This document shows, piece by piece, positions 11,751-23,207 of a stretch of DNA of 64,000 nucleotides. Every line of letters begins with the position of its first letter. The first letter of the stretch is position 1. Both the position numbers and the translations under genes were made by a program. Location of the stretch: the NCBI GenBank assembly GCA_034769895.1, contig CM068371.1, positions 401,589,469-401,653,468 of the forward strand, written 5' to 3'. The notes beneath the pieces are model-generated. The model searched no databases. It was given only the letters and a program-made list of their open reading frames with translations, and was not told the origin of the DNA. This stretch comes from Magicicada septendecula. Its lineage: Eukaryota; Arthropoda; Insecta; Hemiptera; Cicadidae.

Positions 11751-11782
11751 ATGGATAATACCCCTTCAGGATTGCCAGAGAA
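11751..11782 (+). CDS. RhoGEF2: Start exon of PDZ-RhoGEF-like protein
   Basis: ATG at 11751 in an A-rich context (ACAATGG) encodes MDNTPSGLPE plus two bases (AA) of the next codon, then a consensus donor GTAAGT at 11783. The exon ends in phase 2. The next supported coding exon, at 45446, begins with a single A that completes AAA (Lys) and then stays open, so the two exons fit without a gap. The intron would be about 33.7 kb, plausible for the first intron of an insect RhoGEF2-type gene. Assignment depends on the downstream PDZ exon. No transcript evidence is available, and another first exon could be used instead. Confidence 0.55.
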
Positions 11783-14700
11783 GTAAGTACGATGACTGTA
11801 ATAATTTACTTCAAAGTGAAGAAAAGAATCTCACCTTGTCATACTGTCTTTTGTGGTTTGTTATATTTTAATAATCCATAATGTTGTTTTACTTAGTAAT
11901 GGGTGTACGGATTATGAATAAAGTACTGTTTTATGAAGTTTGTAGTTTTATTAGTGCAATTTAAAATTTTAACATTAGGCCACATGTGAACGTGAAATAA
12001 ATAGTTTTTGGTATACCTAGTTTTTTAAAACTTGCTCTTTAATTCTGTTTAAAGTTCGTTGCATCTGTTAACCAGCCGATAAAGTTGACTTACCTTTACG
12101 AGACTGCATTTTAAGTTGAAGAAGAGGAGTTAGATGTCTGAACATTAGAATTTGAAATGTAACCTTAAAAAAAGATTTACGAATCCTGGCTCATTGTAAA
12201 CCAATAATAGTACAATTGAAAACTGATGTTTTTACATTTCAATTCTTTTGTACAGTGTTCACCTTAGTTCTTGTGCTGACGAGCAGTTACCAATTTTGAA
12301 TTTAACTGGTTTTTATTGACCAAGTTTAATAGGGTTTAAAATTTTTTGTGTATGTGTAATTTAGGCCCTCAGGTTCAAGTCCTTGTAAAAGTGTAAAAAC
12401 TTGTGTACTTTTCAGTAAAGTTAAAGGAACACTTCAGAAATGCTTGCTGTAATAACGAACCTAAAGCCGTCTTTGTAATGAACAGATAATGAATTTAACT
12501 GACGTAATTCTTTGTGTAATTGTAATGTGCAAAACAGTTGTAATGTTGTAATGAATGTTGATAATTCATTTACTACAGAAAGTGATGAGAGAGAATTGTC
12601 ATCTGTATTTTGGACTCTTGATACATTTATGACTAGTGTAGAGTCTCGCCAAATAATAGACTTTTGTTAACTTCCTGTTCTTATTATATTTTTGGACAGT
12701 TGTTTTTAAGTGCATGTTTTAGTCAGTGAATCTGTTGTATTTAATATAACAAGTTTATATTAAAGAGATAAATTGTATAATTTTGTGTACAGAGAAGTTG
12801 ACAACCTTAGTGTATTCATATAACCTTATTCTTGTCCAAATGGTAACATTTTAATGGTAATACCTTTAAAAATGAAAATTTAATGTCAAAGAAAATTTTA
12901 ATGATGAAAAAGTACAGAAAATACATTTTCATGTTTCATTTGAGCAGAATAATTTTTTAATATTTAGTGTGTATTTGAATAATTTATTTAGCTGTTTTAA
13001 TAGGTTAGGTGCAGGCATAGTATATGTTAATTGTTTGCAAGAATTGTAGACATAAATCCCATTGTAAAAAAGAATGTTACTTTGTAATGATAGAATACAC
13101 ACTGACACTATGGTATATACACTTTACCATTAGTATCAACATAAAGTAATAGTTTTAATTAGTATTAGAATAATGTAATAGTAATAATAGAACTGTAGTA
13201 GCTATATGGGAAGAAACTTGAGTATATATATGAGAGAACAGCATAAAATTACTGAGCTTAGGTCTCGTATAGTATTTCACTATTTTATGAAATTTGTTAT
13301 TAAGGCATGATGATCTTGTTTTGTCATTGATAACTAGACATTAGTTAACTAAAACTGTAAAAGCTGGAAATTATTAATGCCTGTAATAGGTAGGTTACCA
13401 CATTTTGAGTTGGGTTTATTATAGGCTAAGGTCAATAAGACCACATAAAGTACACACAAGAATCTGTGTATGTATGAGATACTGAAAAAAATCTGTAAAC
13501 ATCGCATTGTTTGAAGTTTATTGTGTATTATTGTAAAATGAATTAAATAAAATTTATACGATTTAAAGAGATTACAAAATAATTAAAAGAGGTCACTGTA
13601 TTTTATAGTTTGTGTAGTATTTGTTTTGAAATAGTACAAAAGTATTTTTAATTACATTACAGACGTGTTGCGCCCAGTACTTACCAGTTAGGTTAAGTAA
13701 GTTAGCCAACATTACATTTGCTGTGTAATGAAATGACATAGTGCATTAAGTCTTTGATCACATACCGGTACATCAGACATGGAGAAATCGTTAGTTGTAG
13801 TTTGGTTGAGTGAATTTTTTGAATAATGAAACATAATTTGTAATGTAACACACAGTTAATTAAACATGTGTAAAAGTTGATTTATTTACTAACAGATGAA
13901 TTATAAAGTAAAATAAGAGTTAGTCATAGGTCCTCCTAAAGGGCATCAATATTGGGACCATTCTTGTCATCAGCCTGCTTCAGTTTGTTGGGTTCTAATC
14001 GATCGATATAAGTGGTGCTTAGGTTGGCAAATAACCTTTTATCCCAGTTTTAACATTTTTTTGTTTCAGAATTTATGCATAAAAATATGAATGAGAAATA
14101 TAGTAAATAAAATGTTTAAAAATTATATAAAAAAAGAAAATATTTAGTATAAGAAAAACAAATATTAGTACTCGATTGATATAAACGAGCCATGAGGGTT
14201 GACATGCAATTTGCTATGATATCTTCAAGAGAATGTCATCACTGACCAGCCTTTTTTGTTCCATAACTTCTTGTATATAAAATACAACATGCTCCTGTGA
14301 ATGGCCTCAACAAAGGAATGTATTCAAAAAGACAGAAAATGTGAGGTTAGGTCTAGTTAGTGCAGTTAGTTATGTAAAGTACTACTGATACCATTTTTCA
14401 AAAATTAGTATGTTATGGAAAAAAGAGGTGGCAGAAAACAAGAGAGGTTAGGTTAGGTGCACAGTTATTCAGATTTTGGGATGATTTTGTATAAACGTAG
14501 TTATAAAATTGTGGCAGACAGATAACAGGAAAGATCCAACACTTTTTTTTAGGTTCAACACATGTTTTATTTTGTTGGGAGCTACATTTTTCTATGACTT
14601 GTCATTCTTCAGTAGACTACATTCTAGCTACTGAGTAAATTGCATTGTAAGTTGGGTGAAGCATACATTTGATGGTAACTAAAAGGAAAGGTGAGATAAA

Positions 14701-15026
14701 CGTAATAATAATCAGTATGGATTTAACGATGAAATCCATAAAATCTTGTGAGCAAGGTTAGCAGTTACAACTTAAAGTAAATTGTGACAGTTCGCCATAT
14801 AGGCCTAATGTGTAATGTAGCAGAGAGACATTAGAAAAAACGGATTGTCCAAACCAAACTGAATTGTTTTGGTTCAGACAATATATACTGTGAATATCTC
14901 TTAACAAAATCAAAGCCTGTCATATTCAAGTGGATGAAATGAGATTTGTCAGGCTTGTGGCATGATATACTCTTGAAGAAGAAATGCAGATATATTGTAG
15001 CTGAACTGAATATAATGCGTATATTC

Positions 15027-15176
15027 AATAAGATTGCCCAGTATCAGCTAAAATGGTTGGAACTTCTTATCTGAATGGCTGACTTTCTTATTCCCAACCA
15101 ACTATTGACTTATAAGCCAAAGGATGGAGGAAGTGTGGGACTTCCAAAGAAGTATTGGAGTGACCAGCTCTAGTCT
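15027..15176 (+). pseudogene. LINE tail fragment
   Basis: In one frame with a single internal stop it reads NKIAQYQLKWLELLI, then LLTYKPKDGGSVGLPKKYWSDQL-stop. The W..HLIRM / Y.P.GRR..GRP..RW pattern is the typical C-terminal end of insect non-LTR retrotransposon polymerases. The remainder of the element is absent. It is an old, 5'-truncated copy. Confidence 0.55.
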
Positions 15177-15853
15177 ATCTGCTTGAGACCGGAGCAGACC
15201 ATTTTTTATTTCATCTCTGTAGGCGACAGTGGTATTCTCTAAATACTTCGTATCATTTGTTTAAAAAAGTGGTTTTTATATATAATTTGTATTCTGTTAT
15301 TCCCAGTAGAAATAGTGGGGCCATTGTGAAAATATTTTTACATTTTACAGAGTAATCTGTTAGTAGGTGATTTTTGTTTTAAATCATTTAACTTGTAACT
15401 TTGTAAACTTGAAATTTGTTTGTATACACTTTTATGCTATAAAATACTATTAATTGTGATTTTAATGTTGTTTTCAATATTGTTATCTATAACAAGTTTT
15501 ATTTAAATTTTTACCCACAGTTGAGAAATTGAAAATTAAAATAGTGGATAAGAACTTTGCCAATGATTGGTGTGTAAAAAAATCTAATGTAACAGATAAG
15601 GCAACCTGAAGATTTTGAAAATAATATGTTTAATTTCACATAAAAACGCCCCTTTTTTCATTTATGTAGCTCATTTAAATTCAGTTTTATGGACACAACA
15701 ATGAATTTAGTCCTGCCTTTTTTAATTTTTTTTTTTTTTGTATAGGGGTCCACCAAACTTGAGTTTGCTACGTGTGGCTCTGTTGCTATCCCTTCAAGCA
15801 TAATCTTAGATTTGAATTGGGGACATATTATTTACTGTTAGAAAGCGTATGTT

Positions 15854-15969
15854 GGCTACTTAGGTAACAGTAAGAAAGCTCTCTGACTCAAGGGTTCAGC
15901 TAGAAATTGAGCTATAAACTATAGTAGTTCTAAATGTTTGTTAGTGTAATGTCTATTACTTAGTGAGGG
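15854..15969. repeat. 116-bp direct repeat, copy 1
   Basis: It matches 16528-16643 in the same orientation with only a few substitutions and no length change. It starts GGCTACTTAGGTAACAGTAA and ends ACTTAGTGAGGG. No coding content. Confidence 0.8.
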
Positions 15970-16527
15970 ATGAATTTAAAGGAAATTTAAATTTCATCAG
16001 GCATGTCCTATTTGCCCTTAAAATCTGAATGGACCAGTTGCCAGTAACAGATTCAGGTTTAAAGGGAATTCAGACCTGAACATTGGTTGTAATGCTAGTG
16101 GGAGAATATTTTTTCATGGAAGTTATCAGTGACAGTAGGGGGGGTGTCATTGATGATGATAGGGACTTATTGATTTATTGATGGTGTTAATGAGGGGGTT
16201 TTAATTCTTGTGTGAAATGACAACACATCTCAGGTGTGCTCCTATAATGTAACGCCCCACATCACTTAATGAAAAACCATCTGCAGTTCACATGCAGTCC
16301 ATGTATCTAGACATGGATGATATATATACATATATCCACCTGTATGAAAGACACATAGAAAAACGTTTTACTAGATTTTACCTAAGATACCCTGGTGGGC
16401 CCTACCAAACTTTTCATGGCTATGGTAGCAAACTAGGCTTGTATAGTGACTGTAGCAAAAAAATAGAGTACACAAAAGATAGGAGGCCTACATGGTAGGT
16501 GGTGATATCAGTTTCAGTGATATTGGT

Positions 16528-16643
16528 GGCTACTTAGGTAACAGTAAGAAAGCTCTCTGACTCAAGGGCTCAGCTAGAAATTGAGCTATAAAATATAGTA
16601 GTTCTAAATGTTTGTTAGTCTAATGTCTATTACTTAGTGAGGG
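16528..16643. repeat. 116-bp direct repeat, copy 2
   Basis: Direct copy of 15854-15969, 674 bp downstream. The DNA between the copies does not look like a known element. Confidence 0.8.
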
Positions 16644-17297
16644 TGCCTATAACCTTCATATTGGTGGCATAATGTGAGACAGAATAAATATAATTAAGAA
16701 CAATGACTGTAATTAAAAAACTAACTGAAGAGTATAGTTTGCTGTTATTCTACGTCAGGTTGTATGTTGCGCTAAATAACTGTGTAAATGAAAGATAAAT
16801 TAAAAGTAATTTTTGATAACTACTTGCATATGAAACGATTAATTACAGTTAAGTTAATGGGGTATTCCTCAAATATGTCATGCACGTATACCCTGAGATG
16901 CACATAAAATGTTTGCATAATTACTTTCATTTGCTTGGCGGTGCTGCTTTTTGACAATAGAAAGTTGTTAAAATTATTCACCTGAATCATTGACCGAGTG
17001 ATGAAGGAAAATGGAATGTGTTCTTCATTATTAATCTGTAATGACAATAGTTTATTTTAAAATGTATGAAGTAATGATGCTACAGTGTTATTATTATAGT
17101 TTACTTAGCCTACACCACCTTTATTATTTTCTACTGAAATATGGTTCTTACTTAAAAAATATAACAAAATGTTCAGTAACTACAATGTAATAACTTGAAC
17201 AATTTAATAATTTGTGCATTACGTAGTGTGCATCCACTGACAATGGTGGAGACACTGAAACGCCTCGTCCGGAGCATGACAAGTGACTGTGACCTGT

Positions 17298-17420
17298 GAA
17301 CCTAGTTAACGTCATAAAATTATGAATGACACTATTTTTGGTTAACATCGTTACAGTAAACTGTATGAGATATATCAATAAAATGTTTACTTTGTTTCAT
17401 ATTCTCCCTGCTTCGCTCTA
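17298..17420. repeat. 123-bp direct repeat, left copy
   Basis: Near-identical to 18964-19086 in the same orientation, from GAACCTAGTTAACGTC to CTTCGCTCTA. The copies bracket about 1.54 kb that holds a LINE fragment and a paired-hammerhead repeat. Confidence 0.85.
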
Positions 17421-17700
17421 TCAGTTCAACAAGTAAGCACGACAAAAATGTAAAATTTTCAAATTAAATGTTATATATGCCTGTTAAATTTATATTTAAA
17501 CATTCGGTTCATTGACGTATTTAATTTCAAGGTTTCCGTAAATACGCCAACATCAAAATAGGAATTTGACATTCCAAATCCGAATTTTTATTCCAGTCCG
17601 CAATGCTTCGAGTTACGGAAGTTGAACTGTGTTACAGTTAATCTGATTTTATGTTTTAAGCATTTTTTCAGCATGTAATTTTATATGCACACACTATTCG

Positions 17701-18340
17701 GGAAAAAGAGGAAGAATTGCAAAAGGGATTATACAAACTGCAGCAAATTAGCGAAGGATACAATTTAAAAAGTTCAGTTCCTCAAACAAAAATAATGGTA
17801 TTCGCAGGAAAAGAGCCAATAAGAGCCAAAATCATCTTAAACGGTAAAACACTGGATCAAATAAAACATTTTAAATACCTAGGTTATGATATTTCCTTCG
17901 ATTACAGTAAAGCTATTGACCAACAAATTAATACTTTTAACCGTATTTGCGGAACTATCAGTCGATGCCTGAATAATAAAGCCAGGAAAGAGACAATGTT
18001 GAAATTTTATACAACAATGGCTGTCCCCCTCACTTATATATATATATAAGCGAAACATGGATTAACGACAAAGACACAAGAAAATCGAATTCAGGCACAG
18101 AAAATGAGATTCTTAAGACGAGTTAAGGGCTGTAGTCGAATAGACAGAATAAGAAATGAAACGATTAGACAAGAACTTCAGGTATTCAACTTAAATGAAA
18201 AGATAAAATGTAATAGAAACAAGTGGCATGAACATTTAGAAAGAATGCAACAATACAGGATTCCAGTAAAAACTAGAAAATACAAAGCCAGAGGAAGAAG
18301 AAATTTAGGTAGACCAAGGAAAAGGTGGGAACCGTAACAG
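17701..18340 (+). pseudogene. LINE reverse transcriptase, C-terminal fragment
   Basis: The frame starts with EKEEELQKGLYKLQQI and continues through KTKIMVFAGKEP-like and FKYLGYDIS motifs (the post-YADD part of a LINE RT) to a break near 18045 at a TATATATA run. A second frame (18104-18337) gives the tail QKMRFLRRVKGCSR and RARGRRNLGRPRKRW-like sequence. The minus-strand element at 21640-23207 belongs to the same family and lacks most of this part. The fragment is 5'-truncated just after the YADD box, frameshifted and not functional. Confidence 0.7.
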
Positions 18341-18444
18341 GCAGAATACATATTTTGATTTTTGATCTGCAAATTTGGTTTCTGACTGTAAAACCTTTCA
18401 TTTCAAAAACTTACGTTAATAGTTCCGTTAGTGACTTACTTTTT

Positions 18445-18494
18445 TTGTAGCTACGACGCGTTTCAAGACGTATGTCTCATCATCAGGTGCTTCA
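18445..18494 (-). ncRNA. Hammerhead ribozyme motif (minus)
   Basis: On the minus strand CTGATGA is at 18486-18480 and GAAA at 18464-18461. Stem II is (G)AGAC/GTCT(T). Stem III is the very short ACGCGT, followed by C as the cleavage residue. Stem I can pair AGCAC with GT(A)GCT. It is the mirror partner of 18636-18683. Confidence 0.65.
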
Positions 18495-18635
18495 CTCCAT
18501 AGAAGAATGTGCGGGCTTGACTTCAACGCGGTGCGCACCGGCCGTAGGCCTAGGCTATGTGTTCCGTTCACGTTTGTGTTTTATGTGTTCGTTTATTTAT
18601 TTTATTTTAATGTATTGACGACCTCTTCTATGGAG

Positions 18636-18683
18636 TGAAGCACCTGATGATGAGACATACGTCTTGAAACGCGTCGTAACGAC
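18636..18683 (+). ncRNA. Hammerhead ribozyme motif (plus)
   Basis: CTGATGA is at 18644-18650 and GAAA at 18666-18669, with stem II AGAC/GTCT and a short ACGCGT stem III followed by C. Stem I pairing is weaker than in the minus partner. One extra T lies between the CTGATGA core and stem II. Confidence 0.6.
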
Positions 18684-18963
18684 AAAAAAAAGTAAGTCAC
18701 TGACGGAACTATTAACGTAAGTTTTTGAATATAATTTCAAGTGACTTGGATACTTGTGAAAAATGAATCTTAAAGTAAAACCTTTGTGAAACGCCGACAA
18801 ACAGTAGGCCTACTTTACAATTACGCGTGAATCAAAAACGTCTTCCTTGTTTCAAGACGGTGACAAGTGCTCGACTAGCTTGTGTGCATGATATTTGTCT
18901 ATTACACTTTGCTGTATCGTTTTAAACATTTTTCTATTAAAATTAATAGAAAATAGAACGATT

Positions 18964-19086
18964 GAACCTAATTAACGTCATAAAATTATGAATGACACTA
19001 TTTTTGGTTAACATCGTTACAGTAAACTGTATGAGATATATCAGTAAAATGTTTACTTCGTTTCATATTCTCCGTCCTTCGCTCTA
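18964..19086. repeat. 123-bp direct repeat, right copy
   Basis: Right partner of 17298-17420, same length, a few substitutions. Confidence 0.85.
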
Positions 19087-19588
19087 CAGCTGTTGAATGC
19101 AAAGATTATTGTTATAACTAAACAAATTGTGTAACTAAACGTCGTGAAAAGCTTCACAAAGTTGTGTGTGTAAATTTTAAGTGTTGCTATATTAAAAACG
19201 GGATTTTCAATAAAACATTGCCTCAGATAAACGTGTTTCTGTTACTTGTGTTAGTACTGTGAAAATGTGGGGTATAAATGGTGTTCTGAATTATTGTAAA
19301 AACGACTCTCAGTTTCAAACGATTCCAGTCTTTTTTTAACAAAGCCAAATTCACAGAAAATGTAGGCCTATGGTAAAACTGTCTTACTAGACCGGTTACC
19401 AGCCCGCTATACCAGTCAACCAAGCACGTTTTTACATAGGAGAGGAGAGAGGAGTAACAATTCCATTAAAAACCCAGAATTTATGTTTTATTTATGAATA
19501 CTGTCGGGCGCTATCCTATACTACGGACATTTTAAAAATGCTCTCGGTCTTCGAGAAATAGACCGTACTGAGCATATACTAATTATAC
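19087..19588. other. Non-coding, no feature recognised
   Basis: No coding sequence or repeat that I can place. One TGTAGGCCTA word, a motif common across this window, is present. Confidence 0.35.
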
Positions 19589-20110
19589 TGTTACAACGGT
19601 CTACTGATCGTCGTATGGTACAGTGGAAAACAAAAGTCACCAGACACCAATAAAGTCACTAAAAACCAGCTTTAATTATCACAACAGTTTGTAAACAAAA
19701 AGTTATTCAACAAGATTATTCTCGTACAACAATTCAAGTTAATCTGTCCACACAAATAATAATGTCAGCTATAAAGAATTTCGCACTATAATCACTAATA
19801 AACCATTTGAAACGCACTGTGTAAATCGCCCGACAGTAACTCGAACGTCACTTGAATAAATCGCCACTTAAACTGAAACTAAGCGTCGCTGAATGCTTAT
19901 ATTTATACCCCGCTGAGATTCCGGAATAACCCATAATACGCGTTAGCATTACTAGAAAACACTAGAGCGTAATTGCTTGCGGCCTTGAACAGAGTGCGCG
20001 CGGACCGGTAAGTCTGGAACAAGCTCGTTAACGCCTGTTAAGAATCACGTACGCATACAAACATTACAGCTGGGATAGCCGAGAAACATGTAGAACGTTG
20101 TGTAACGGCG
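19589..20110 (-). repeat. LTR-like repeat family A, copy 2
   Basis: The plus strand starts TGTTACAACGGTC. Collinear blocks are shared with 46024-46552 and 60246-60810: GATCGTCGTATGGTACAGT, ACCAGCTTTAATTATCAC, ATAATAATGTCA, TAAATCGCCCGAC and TTATATTTATACCCCGC (a TATA-like box on the minus strand). TG-start and GTAAC/ACA-like ends suggest a solo LTR. No internal retroelement is attached. Confidence 0.55.
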
Positions 20111-20343
20111 TAGCAGTACGATACAGTACTTAGTACTGAGTACACTACAGTAAGTATATACGGTATAAATAGAAGAATATAGTTGACAAAACGAAAAGAA
20201 CACAGAAAATGATGGCTAACGAAACATTGCTTAAAGTACAAAGCAAGAAGAAGGGGAGATATAAGAGATAACAAAGAAATTATCAGATATTTGAAAACGG
20301 AACACGCATGTGCACAAACCATGGCTCGTAGATGGTGATCCAA

Positions 20344-21300
20344 CTATCTATTGCGGGTTTTGTATAACACCTGTCTTCTTCAGCGGCGCGACAACCCATT
20401 ACTGAGTCAAGGCCTCCTTTAACAGCTTCCGCCAGATGTCCGGTCAAGTGCAGACAACTGACTGGCTAAGAAACTGATAAGTTTCTGGACATAAGAGTTT
20501 CACAGATGGGATATGTGAATTCTCCGATCCAACCCCCAACCTGGAGGACCAGGAACTTTGATTTCGGGGTACTCTTCCACTAGAGAGTTGCTTTCACCTC
20601 AGCTGACGAGCTCTCTCTGCCCGGTCGCAGTAGGACTCAGCCCATGTGTGCAGCCGTTGGGCTACTATAGCCTCCTCCACCTCCACACTAGACGCACACA
20701 CTGCTGCCGATGTGCACCACCCTGCCAGGCCAGGGCCCAGGATACCCCCAGACTGCCCTGATAGAACCCCCATCTCTCGTTTGCTTACCGATCCACTCCG
20801 CCGAAGGGATTGGTTACCACAACCTTGGGAGTGGATTGCTCGGCGTAACAGGGTCCACCGACGTGTAGGTGAGAGTGGAGTTGTGGTGGAGAGGCTGGTG
20901 CATTTCTCTTCTATGAAAGCATGTGTTCGCGTCACACCCACTTTGGACCCCTTTACAATACCTGTAGTCTCTCGCATCCTACACTTCTGAACCGTCTGTT
21001 GTACCAGTTATAACGTTTCAAGCTTTTATCTCCATCTCATAATGTACGTTCTCCTTCCACAATCCTCTGGGTCTATCCCGTTCCCGTCGTCTAGGTGAAA
21101 CCAATTGTAGCAGCTTGGTGAGCCAACGATCATCAGGCATCCGTTACAAGTGGCTGTGCTATACGAGGTGCTTTGTATGTATTGTATAAAAATTTGTATG
21201 TGAGTATGAAGTTGACTCCTGATGCACCGGAGCCTGGACACCCCTCAAGGCCTTCTCCAGAAGTCCATTTCCACTATTTGAAGCCTTTGGGAGTTTCTTT
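20344..21300. other. GC-richer repeat-like segment, unassigned
   Basis: Composition changes sharply relative to the flanks. Overlapping open frames on both strands (20594-20977 minus, 20646-20990 plus) are low-complexity in content and match no domain that I recognise. A minus-strand frame at 21026-21241 contains CNGCLMIVGSPSCYNW. It may be the 5' region of a retroelement. I cannot name it. Confidence 0.3.
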
Positions 21301-21639
21301 TATTTATCTCTCAACTTTCAGAGCTATAGGTAGATAATTATGTTTTCCACGATGGTGGAAAAAAATCGTAATTTTTTTATTTTTTTGCTATCTTCATCAT
21401 TTTTGTCGTCTGATGATAATGTCTCATCCCAAGATCCCTAAAAATACCACTACACTGTTTTATTATATAATGTGCGAATCCGCTAATCCACCGTCATATT
21501 GGGCCTCCACTTCCAATAACCAGCTTGGTTAAAAAAAATTATGTCTAAGCTCCAAATCCATGATCTGTAATCTTCACGGAGTTTTCAGACGTGTTCGTTC
21601 TGTGCTACCGCAACTTGATCTTCTTCTTCACTTCATGTT

Positions 21640-23207
21640 TTAGGCATTCTGCCTGTTACGGTTCCCACCTTTTCCTTGGTACCTAAATTTCTTCTTCCTC
21701 TGGCTTTGTATTTTGTAGCTTTTACTGGAATCCTGTATTGTTGCATTCTTTCTAAATCTTCTTGCCACTTGTTTCTATTAAATTTTATCTTTTCATTTGA
21801 GTTGAATACCTGAAATTATTGTCTAATCGTTTCATTTCTTATTCTGTCTATTCGACTACAGCCCTTAACTCGTCTTAAGAATCTCATTTCCTGTGCTTGA
21901 ATTCGATTTTCTTGTGCCTTTGTCGTTACCCATGTTTCGCTGCCATATATAAGTGCGTGGACAGCCATTGTATAATTTGCTGCAGTTTGTATAATCCCTT
22001 TTGCAATTCTTCTTCTTTTTTCCCAGTTAGTGTGAGGTCGTCAGCATATAAAATTACATTTAATATTGTGTCTTTGTCTAAATGTATTCCCTCTTTATGT
22101 AATTCTTTCCAATTTCGGATTATATCATCTATATAAATATTAAATAACGTGGGTGATATACTGCATCCTTGTCTTACTCCTATATTAGTCACTACTGAAT
22201 TACTTATCTTTCCGTTTAGGCTTAGAAAAATTTTTGTTTTGTGATATAGACTTTGAATTGTTCTGATGAGATGTGGTGGATATCCTCTTAAGAATATGAT
22301 CTCCGATAATTTTTCTCTGCTGACACGGTCAAAAGCTGTATCAAAATCAACGAAAGCTATGTACGTACTTAGGTTGTATTCTCGGCGTTTCTCGATTAGT
22401 TGTTCCAATGTAAACACAGCATCTATTGGGCTTCTTCCCTTTCTAAATCCCGTCTGTTCTTCTGCTATTATGTATTCCATTATATTTTTTAAGCGGTCGT
22501 TTAAAATCTTGGCATAAATTTTGTATGCCGTGTCTAGTAAACTTATGCCGCGATAATTTTCGCAAACAGTCTTGTTACCTTTTTTAAACAAAGATATAAC
22601 CTTCGCTGCTCTCCAATCATTGGAAATATAACTTTGTTTCCAGGACATGTTGAAAAGGTGTAATAAGCGTAAATGTAAAATTATTCCTCCGTACTTCCAC
22701 AGCTCTGTATTAATATTGTTCATCCCTGCCGCTTTCCGGTATTTTGATGTACGTAAAGCTTCATGTAATTCGTCTAATGTTAAATCATCTAAACCTCTTG
22801 TGTCAGCTACTTCTTGTTGGTATTCTTGTAATATTCCTTCGTCGTACCACAAATGTTTATAGTAATCTATCCAGTCGTCGACTTTTATAACATATATTCT
22901 TAATTGTTCTTTCTCTGAATTATTTATTGTCTTCATGACTTTATAGGCTATTAGTTGTCCATGTGTGTCATGTTAGCGATAAAACGTTCCCATGATGTGC
23001 TTCTCTTACTAATTGCTTTGCTATATTTCTTTTACGTTTGTATCTATCTTTGTTTTCTTCAGTAGAATCATTAATGTATTTTTTATATTCCTTCTGTTTG
23101 GACTTTATGGCGTTTTCTATTTCTTCAGACCATATTCTCAAACCTTTCCTTTTTGTAAATTTTCCGCAACTAAAAATGTCTTTTTCACGACAGTGCCTTT
23201 TCAACAA
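21640..23207 (-). pseudogene. LINE (non-LTR retrotransposon) RT, deleted copy
   Basis: The minus-strand frame 23207-22968 (KRKGLRIWSEEIENAIKSKQ, KRKRNIAKQLVREA) is the region between endonuclease and RT. A frameshift leads into 22936-21926. There RT motifs are in order: WRAAKVISLFKKGNK, NYRGISLLDTAYKIYAKIL, EEQTGFRKGRS, FVDFDTAFDRV, GVRQGCSISPTLFNIYIDD and the catalytic YADD in ILYADDLTLTGK. After LQKGLYKLQQI the sequence jumps to STHLYMAAKHG. That internal deletion removes the part present in the 17701-18340 copy. The C-terminal tail with RGRRNLGT extends to about 21640. The protein would have done target-primed reverse transcription. This copy lacks an endonuclease domain and is dead. Confidence 0.8.

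Larger units (their letters stand above)
18402..18729. repeat. Inverted repeat with two opposed hammerheads
   Basis: Arms 18402-18505 and 18625-18729 are inverted copies of about 104 bp. Each carries a full hammerhead core. The 119-bp centre holds the palindrome GGTGCGCACC and a T-rich tract. Both are also found upstream of the hammerhead that follows the Penelope GIY-YIG gene at 52007-52462. It is therefore best seen as a coding-less terminal structure of that Penelope family. Confidence 0.65.

Noticed and set aside
12355..12385. GGTTCAAGTCC, resembling a tRNA B box
   Set aside because: No A box at the right distance and no cloverleaf arms could be drawn.
20594..20990. Overlapping 127- and 114-codon frames on opposite strands
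   Set aside because: Mutually antisense in GC-richer repeat-like DNA. No recognisable domain, so neither is called as a gene.
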